Assembly (NCBI RefSeq): GCF_004122145.1
Contig: NZ_SBKQ01000002.1
Location: forward strand, 1-64,000
Length of the DNA: 64,000 bases
From: Flavobacterium piscinae
GTDB lineage: Bacteria; Bacteroidota; Bacteroidia; Flavobacteriales; Flavobacteriaceae
Direction: 5' to 3'
The notes below the pieces were generated by a model. The model did no database searches. It saw only the letters and a program-made list of their open reading frames with translations, and had not been told where the DNA came from. Position numbers and translations under genes: made by a program. Shown in pieces: positions 58,925-64,000 of the stretch (the stretch's first letter is position 1; each line of letters starts with the position of its first letter).

Positions 58925-60901
58925 TTACTTTATATATTGTATCGGTAAATTCAAGACGACTTTTGTACCTTGAATTACGCCTAACTCATTTTTAATTTCT
59001 TTTATTTCCACCTTGGCTTTTTGAGCCGTGGACGCTTCCATCATTTCCAATCGTTTTTTAGTAATATCGAGTGCCATTGATTTATGGATAGCCACTAAAT
59101 TTTCTTTGATTTCTTTGGATTTTTCAAACCCAATTCCGTTGTCTAAAATAGTACACACTAAATTATTTTTTTCAATTGAAAAATCAACTGAAATAGTGCC
59201 GTTTTCTTTTTTAGGAATTAATCCGTGAATGATGGCGTTTTCAACAAAAGGTTGTAAAAGCAAAGGCGGAATTGCCATGTCATCTTCGATTTCGTTGCTT
59301 TTGGATAGTTTAAATTCAAATACATTATTAAATCGAAGTTGTTCTAACTCCAAATAATTTTGCAAACTCTCCATTTCTTTATCAATGGGAATGAGTGATT
59401 CTTTTGAATATTCCAAGGTCAATCGCATCAATTTGGAGAATTTTGATAAGTATTTAATGGCAGAATCCGTTCCGTTTTGAACAATAAAACTGGAGATGGA
59501 ACCCAAACAATTGAATACAAAGTGTGGATTCATTTGTAAGTGTAAGGCTTTTTGCTCGTATTCTGCCAATTCTTTTTGTAGCGTTAAATTTTTCTTTAAC
59601 TGTATGCGGTTGTAAATCAAAAAGGCAATTCCTAACAAAAGCAACACAAATAAAGCGGTAAAAATGGTTTGAAGGGTTTGTCTTTTTGACTTTTCTGCTA
59701 AAAGCAACGCCTTCTTTTCCTGCTCTTTTTTCTTGATGGCTTCTTTCTTTTCAAATTCATAATTCATTTCGGCTTGCACACTTTTCCGAATGTTTTCATG
59801 ATTAATCAAGCTGTCCTGAGCGGTTTTGTATAATTTAAAATGCTTGAACGCTTCGTTGGGTTGATTGCGTTTTTCGTATATCGAACTCAATAATTTTTCA
59901 GCCAAGGCCGTTCCTTCCAACACCTTGAGTTGTTTGGATAATTCGGCTGCTTTTTGGGCATGGATTAACGCTTCACTCCACATATTTTGTTCATAAAAAT
60001 ACTCACCCATAAAAAGATAGGTGTCTGATTTTCCGAATTTATCGTCAATTATATCGAATGTTTGGAGAGCTAAATTCCAACTTTCCAATGCTTTTGACGA
60101 ATTTGCATTTTTCTTGTGAAGTAAACCCAAATTATTATACAATTCACCCAAACCTCTTGGATTGGGAAATTTTTCAAAATAAAATTTTGCTTTGGTATAA
60201 TAGTCCTCCGCTTCTTTTAGGTTATGCTGTTTTAAATGAAGATTTCCGATATTGGTTAGGGTAATACCAACGGTTGGATCGCCCACTTTTTCTTGAAGTT
60301 TTTGAGCTTTACTAAAGTAATCTAATGCCTTGAAGTCTTCATTTTGTGCTCGGTAGACAATTCCGATATTATTATAAACACGTGCTAATTTTTCTTCTTC
60401 TTTAGTTTCTTCGTATAAAGTCACTGCTTTTAAATGGTGTTGAAGGGCTTTGGCATAATTGCTTTGTTCCGAAAAAACAACACCCATGCTTCCATATACT
60501 CTGGCCAAACCGTTTTTTAGTTTGCGGTTGTCTTTTGAATTTACACCCAATTCATTTTCATACACTACTTTGGCTTGCGAGAAAAAGTCCAATGCTTTCG
60601 GATAATCGCCTGAAATTATTTTGGCGATGCCCAAATGGAGTAAAGCGGTTGCTTCTTCAGCTTTGTAGTTTATTTTTTTTGCCAGTGATAACGCTTTTGA
60701 AGCATAATCCTCCATCAAAATAGGATTATTACTTTTGTAATAATCGGCTATTTCATTGAGCAATTGCACTTTTTCAATGTCATTTTTTGTTTGATTCAGG
60801 ACATTCTTTAAACTGTCTGCCGTTCTGTCTTGTGCAAAAACAACAGCAAAACTCCAACATAACAAAAAGAATGATAAGCATAACTTCTTCATAACCATCA
60901 T
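58925..60901 (-). CDS. TPR-containing LytS-type sensor histidine kinase
   Basis: 658 aa. A signal peptide, about seven TPR units (55-370: ALLHLGIAKIISGDY, ARVYNNIGIVYRAQN, etc.), a charged coiled coil (about 375-405) and one transmembrane helix (TALFVLLLLGIAFLIYN). The His_kinase domain has LQMNPHFVFN as the phosphorylation site and LLQPFVENAIIHG as the N-box. The architecture is the same as the protein at 29429-31432. It acts with the LytTR regulator encoded after it. Confidence 0.92.
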   Translation of the reverse strand: MMVMKKLCLSFFLLCWSFAVVFAQDRTADSLKNVLNQTKNDIEKVQLLNEIADYYKSNNPILMEDYASKALSLAKKINYKAEEATALLHLGIAKIISGDYPKALDFFSQAKVVYENELGVNSKDNRKLKNGLARVYGSMGVVFSEQSNYAKALQHHLKAVTLYEETKEEEKLARVYNNIGIVYRAQNEDFKALDYFSKAQKLQEKVGDPTVGITLTNIGNLHLKQHNLKEAEDYYTKAKFYFEKFPNPRGLGELYNNLGLLHKKNANSSKALESWNLALQTFDIIDDKFGKSDTYLFMGEYFYEQNMWSEALIHAQKAAELSKQLKVLEGTALAEKLLSSIYEKRNQPNEAFKHFKLYKTAQDSLINHENIRKSVQAEMNYEFEKKEAIKKKEQEKKALLLAEKSKRQTLQTIFTALFVLLLLGIAFLIYNRIQLKKNLTLQKELAEYEQKALHLQMNPHFVFNCLGSISSFIVQNGTDSAIKYLSKFSKLMRLTLEYSKESLIPIDKEMESLQNYLELEQLRFNNVFEFKLSKSNEIEDDMAIPPLLLQPFVENAIIHGLIPKKENGTISVDFSIEKNNLVCTILDNGIGFEKSKEIKENLVAIHKSMALDITKKRLEMMEASTAQKAKVEIKEIKNELGVIQGTKVVLNLPIQYIK

Positions 60902-61040
60902 TTGAAAACAAATATAAGTTATCCTTTGAGAAGTTAAGCGGTAAATGAGTGATTGAGGGTTTTGAATGAGAATCTGAAGATTCGTCTAAATTAAACAAGT
61001 GATGCTTTCAATACGATATAATAGAAATCCCAAAAACCCT

Positions 61041-61072
61041 AAAAAATCAAAAACCCCTCTAAAAGAAGGGTT
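61041..61072 (-). terminator. intrinsic terminator after the small exported protein gene
   Basis: AACCCCTCT (61052-61060) pairs with AGAAGGGTT (61064-61072) with one mismatch; A-rich on the left gives a T-run on the minus strand. Confidence 0.6.
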
Positions 61073-61120
61073 ATGAAGGGTTTTAAGTAACTGATTGTTT
61101 AGTTTCTTTTTGACGTAAAA

Positions 61121-61474
61121 CTAAACCGTTGCGTTTACATAACTGTCTGCTTTTTTCATAATCGAACGAATCAAGATGGTTTTGGTAGACATTCCTGATC
61201 TTAAATATTGTTCTTTTTTTGAAACTAAGGAAGAACGGTTAATGGTCGTTGATTCTTCTTTTGCAGTAGAAACTTTCGTTTCTTGTTTTGCTCCGGAAAA
61301 CCAATTTGATATTTCAATTGAACTCATTTCAACAGTATTTTCTTGAATCATCTCTTGAGCATTTTCTTCTGATACCATTTCGTTCGCTACTGATGTTTGA
61401 GCAGCAACTTCTGTGATAGCAGAGAAAAGAACTACGATTAAAGAGATTAAGAATTTTGTGTTGATTGCTTTCAT
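61121..61474 (-). CDS. small exported protein of unknown function
   Basis: 117 aa from the ATG at 61474, which begins a clean signal peptide (FLISLIVVLFSAITEVAAQ); a longer frame to 61651 is unlikely. The mature part is acidic then basic and Ser/Thr-rich, without Cys or membrane segments (ends KADSYVNATV). No family recognised. Single gene with its own terminator, next to the type IX cargo at the window end. Confidence 0.7.
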   Translation of the reverse strand: MKAINTKFLISLIVVLFSAITEVAAQTSVANEMVSEENAQEMIQENTVEMSSIEISNWFSGAKQETKVSTAKEESTTINRSSLVSKKEQYLRSGMSTKTILIRSIMKKADSYVNATV

Positions 61475-61697
61475 ATCTAATTTAAAAATTCGTTTTGTTT
61501 TTATTTCTGATGTAAAAGTATATCGGTTGTATGCCTCTACCCGATTTTTTCGATGACGTGTCGATAAACTCGATAAAAAGACAACGGACTGAAAGTGAAT
61601 GGATAAAATGTGCATTTCGTCGATAGTTGCTTTATTGACAGTGCTTTTCATAGAACGACAAAATGTGCATTTCGTCTAATCAGTCACAATTAGGCAT

Positions 61698-61727
61698 AAA
61701 AAAACCTTCGATTGCTCGGAGGTTTTT
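61698..61727 (-). terminator. intrinsic terminator after the partial cargo gene
   Basis: AACCTTCG/CGGAGGTT hairpin (arms 61703-61710 and 61717-61724) with a T-run on the minus strand, 25 nt after the stop. Confidence 0.75.
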
Positions 61728-61751
61728 ATTTAGTTAACTCAGTAACTTAGC

Positions 61752-64000
61752 TTATTGTTTCACCACTCGTAGGGCTCTCGTTTCTTCTCCTTGTGTTACA
61801 ATCACATTGTAAACTCCGGAAGGATATTGATTACCGAATTGATAGTTGGTAACGTCTTGTGCTTTTACTTCTCTTACTTCTAAAAGTCTTCCTGCCATAT
61901 CATACACTGTCAAGCTTACAGCTTCAGTGTTGGATGTTCTCACATCAAGGGTAAAGCTTGTTGCAAATGGGTTTGGATAAGCTATTGCTTTAAAGCCTGT
62001 TTCGTTAGTTGATTCCTCTGGTCGGATAAGTATGATTTCTCCACCAGGAGTAATGATACTACACGATTTTCCATAAGGTCCCCAAACACCATTTAAGCGA
62101 ATTGCAACACGTACAGTATACATCTCTCCCGGTACTAATCCTGTGAAATTATTCAATGTAACTGTTCTTGTGGCTCTGTCAACCGTTTGGCTGTAGGGTA
62201 GGTTGATGTTTTCCAATAAGAATCGGTATTGTTCAACACCCGGATATGACTCTGCAAAAAGTGATTCATTGTTTGAATTTACAAGGTATTCATCACATTG
62301 TGCATCTTCCAAACCAACAGTTGGAAACATAGGCGTAGTAATGTTACAAACCGGTCCGTATGATAAATACGTTCCGTCTGTATTTCTAACTGCTACTTCC
62401 ACATTGTACGTGGTGTTGAATTCTACAGAAGTCAAATTACTCATTCTAAAATCTCTTATCGGACGGTCAACCGTTTGTACATCGATTGGATTCAGCGTAT
62501 TCGTTACTCTGAAACGGTAACCCGTTGCAAACGGTACAATATCAGCAAAAATTGAATTGTTCAAGTTACTGATAGCGGAATTACACTGAGAAGCTTGAAT
62601 TTGCGTAGTGGTATCCGGTGTAGAAACAGTACATGGTGTGCCGTAGAACGGTTGCCATACATTATTGATTCTCACAGAAACTTCAACCGAATATTCGGTT
62701 GCAAAAGCATAGCTTGTTAATTGTGTAAAACGGAAAACACGCAAAGCTCTGTCAATGGTTTGTACTTCATTGGTTGATAAATTGGTCACTCTAAAACGGT
62801 ATCCTTGTGCTCCCGCTACCAAGTTGGCATAAACATAACTGTCAATGGTTGGTAACGTTATTCCACACTGTGCCGGTTGAACAACCGATACTATTGGCGT
62901 ACAACCATTGTCGATGATGCCATCACAGTCGTTGTCTAATCCATCGTAGCAGATTTCTGTTGCTCCCGGATAAACCGTGTTGTTAGTATCGTCACAGTCG
63001 GTGTTATCATTAACTCCACTAGGGGCTAACATGTTAGTTCCAAAACCGTCATTATCAAAATCAACATAAGTGAGTAAGTTGTCATTCGAATCGAGATTAT
63101 TTAAGACTCCACCGCAAGCAACCAAAACTGAAGATCCAAATCCATCATTATCTAAATCTTCATAAAGTAATAAATTATCATCACAGTCAAAGTTATTCGT
63201 AACATATCCACTCGGTTGCCCTGTACAATTAGAAATAGAACTAGCTGCATTACCAAATCCATCACCATCTACATCAGCATAATACGTTACAGCATTTAAC
63301 AAAGTAATAGTGGCCCCATTGGCACTTCCCGCCTCGTTGGTTACAGTCAAAAGCCCGGAAACACCTTGTGGAACGGTTACTATTAATTCTGTATTAGATT
63401 GTGAATCGATGCTAACAGGAGTTCCTCCTACCGTTACAGCAGAAACGTAAATCAAATTATCCCCGGAAATGGTAACTGAACCGGAACCATTGTCACAAAT
63501 CGCAGTTGGTGCGGTAGTAGTAACAGTTGGTGGTATCATCGTAACAGTACCCAAAAATGCAAAATTGTTTATTCTATATTCTCTGTCATTTGATGGTCCG
63601 GAAGCATCCCAACCATAAAGTCTAAAGGTAATGGCACTTTGAACATTTTGATATTGTGAAGCCCCAAGATTGATAGATTTACTCGTTGCACTTTGATTAG
63701 TTAGCGTATAGGTTGAAATAGACGAATTATAATTCAAACTTGACCGAAATGAAAAATCTTCCGGTGCATCATTATCTCTTCGCTCTTCTTCATAATCAAA
63801 GCTTTCAAAATTTAGTTGATAACCTACATTAGGTGTGATTGTCCATTCAAAATAATCATCTCCATCGATGGCATTACTAGTGGTCCAACCATTAGCTCCA
63901 TACGCCCCATTTTCAGACTCATAACTGATTCCAGGTCCTCTTCCTATTCCAGATGCCGTGGCATTAGCATCAACTACTTGATTAGTTGTGTATGGATTAC
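61752..64000 (-). CDS. type IX cargo protein, cut by the window end
   Basis: At least 749 codons. The frame has no stop up to position 64000, and the part beyond 63737 is clearly coding (AIDGDDYFEWTITPNVGYQL), so the N-terminus is outside. Visible parts are an IPT/TIG-like domain (VTISGDNLIYVSAVTVGGTP), thrombospondin-type-3-like Asp-rich calcium repeats (YADVDGDGFGNA, DLDNDGFG, DFDNDGFG, CYDGLDNDCDGIID), three ~90-residue repeats ending in conserved Cys (AQCGI, SQCNS, AQCDE) and a type IX sorting domain (IAYPNPFATSFTLDV). Confidence 0.88.
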   Translation of the reverse strand, partial: NPYTTNQVVDANATASGIGRGPGISYESENGAYGANGWTTSNAIDGDDYFEWTITPNVGYQLNFESFDYEEERRDNDAPEDFSFRSSLNYNSSISTYTLTNQSATSKSINLGASQYQNVQSAITFRLYGWDASGPSNDREYRINNFAFLGTVTMIPPTVTTTAPTAICDNGSGSVTISGDNLIYVSAVTVGGTPVSIDSQSNTELIVTVPQGVSGLLTVTNEAGSANGATITLLNAVTYYADVDGDGFGNAASSISNCTGQPSGYVTNNFDCDDNLLLYEDLDNDGFGSSVLVACGGVLNNLDSNDNLLTYVDFDNDGFGTNMLAPSGVNDNTDCDDTNNTVYPGATEICYDGLDNDCDGIIDNGCTPIVSVVQPAQCGITLPTIDSYVYANLVAGAQGYRFRVTNLSTNEVQTIDRALRVFRFTQLTSYAFATEYSVEVSVRINNVWQPFYGTPCTVSTPDTTTQIQASQCNSAISNLNNSIFADIVPFATGYRFRVTNTLNPIDVQTVDRPIRDFRMSNLTSVEFNTTYNVEVAVRNTDGTYLSYGPVCNITTPMFPTVGLEDAQCDEYLVNSNNESLFAESYPGVEQYRFLLENINLPYSQTVDRATRTVTLNNFTGLVPGEMYTVRVAIRLNGVWGPYGKSCSIITPGGEIILIRPEESTNETGFKAIAYPNPFATSFTLDVRTSNTEAVSLTVYDMAGRLLEVREVKAQDVTNYQFGNQYPSGVYNVIVTQGEETRALRVVKQ

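Overview
The window looks like a member of the Bacteroidota, most likely family Flavobacteriaceae (Flavobacterium or a close relative). The DNA is AT-rich. Many secreted proteins end in a type IX secretion (Por) sorting domain. There are LytS/LytTR two-component pairs with TPR sensors, CtlX/arginine-deiminase-fold enzymes, promoter boxes of the Bacteroidota type (TAnnTTTG), and tRNA genes without an encoded CCA.

Left arm (1-28 kb) reads as a defence or conflict island. 0.6-2.5 kb: a NAD-kinase-fold protein and an SPFH protein, translationally coupled. 2.7-14.9 kb: a MoxR ATPase / vWA / beta-propeller (bpX-type) ternary system with an endonuclease V homologue and two membrane proteins, all on the minus strand and mostly overlapping, facing a plus-strand WGR protein and SWIM zinc-finger protein. 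15-19 kb: minus-strand DEDDh exonuclease, small membrane protein, slipin (broken by an in-frame stop), and an array of six convincing cloverleaf tRNA genes plus three degenerate tRNA-like elements. Small ORFs with their own terminators follow. 20-25.5 kb: a CBASS system with a TIR-STING effector, an E2-like protein, a CD-NTase, a WYL regulator with a perfect palindromic operator, and a two-domain nuclease (DUF2779). 25.8-27.3 kb: a phage-type adenine methyltransferase convergent with a PLD nuclease that has a Dam-replacing-type winged helix.

Right arm (28-64 kb) is mostly envelope and core genes. Two LytTR regulator / TPR histidine-kinase pairs lie at 28.7-31.4 and 58.1-60.9 kb. Type IX cargo includes a subtilase, a gingipain-like C25 protease, FN3 and LRR proteins, and a gene cut by the window end. 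Two arginine-deiminase-fold enzymes flank a four-helix-bundle gene, and citrate synthase is at 54.0-55.3 kb. A decayed copy of the citrate synthase 3' end, with its own terminator, lies 7 kb away at 46.96 kb. This suggests that the intervening genes (GNAT, FemAB-like, deacetylase-like, type IX cargo, S74-like) form an inserted block.

How the parts may work together: the left arm stacks several independent anti-invader strategies. These are nucleotide signalling with probable NAD depletion (CBASS), a ternary ATPase machine, restriction-like nucleases, and a tRNA/slipin/exonuclease unit that could buffer tRNA damage. The last interpretation is inference.
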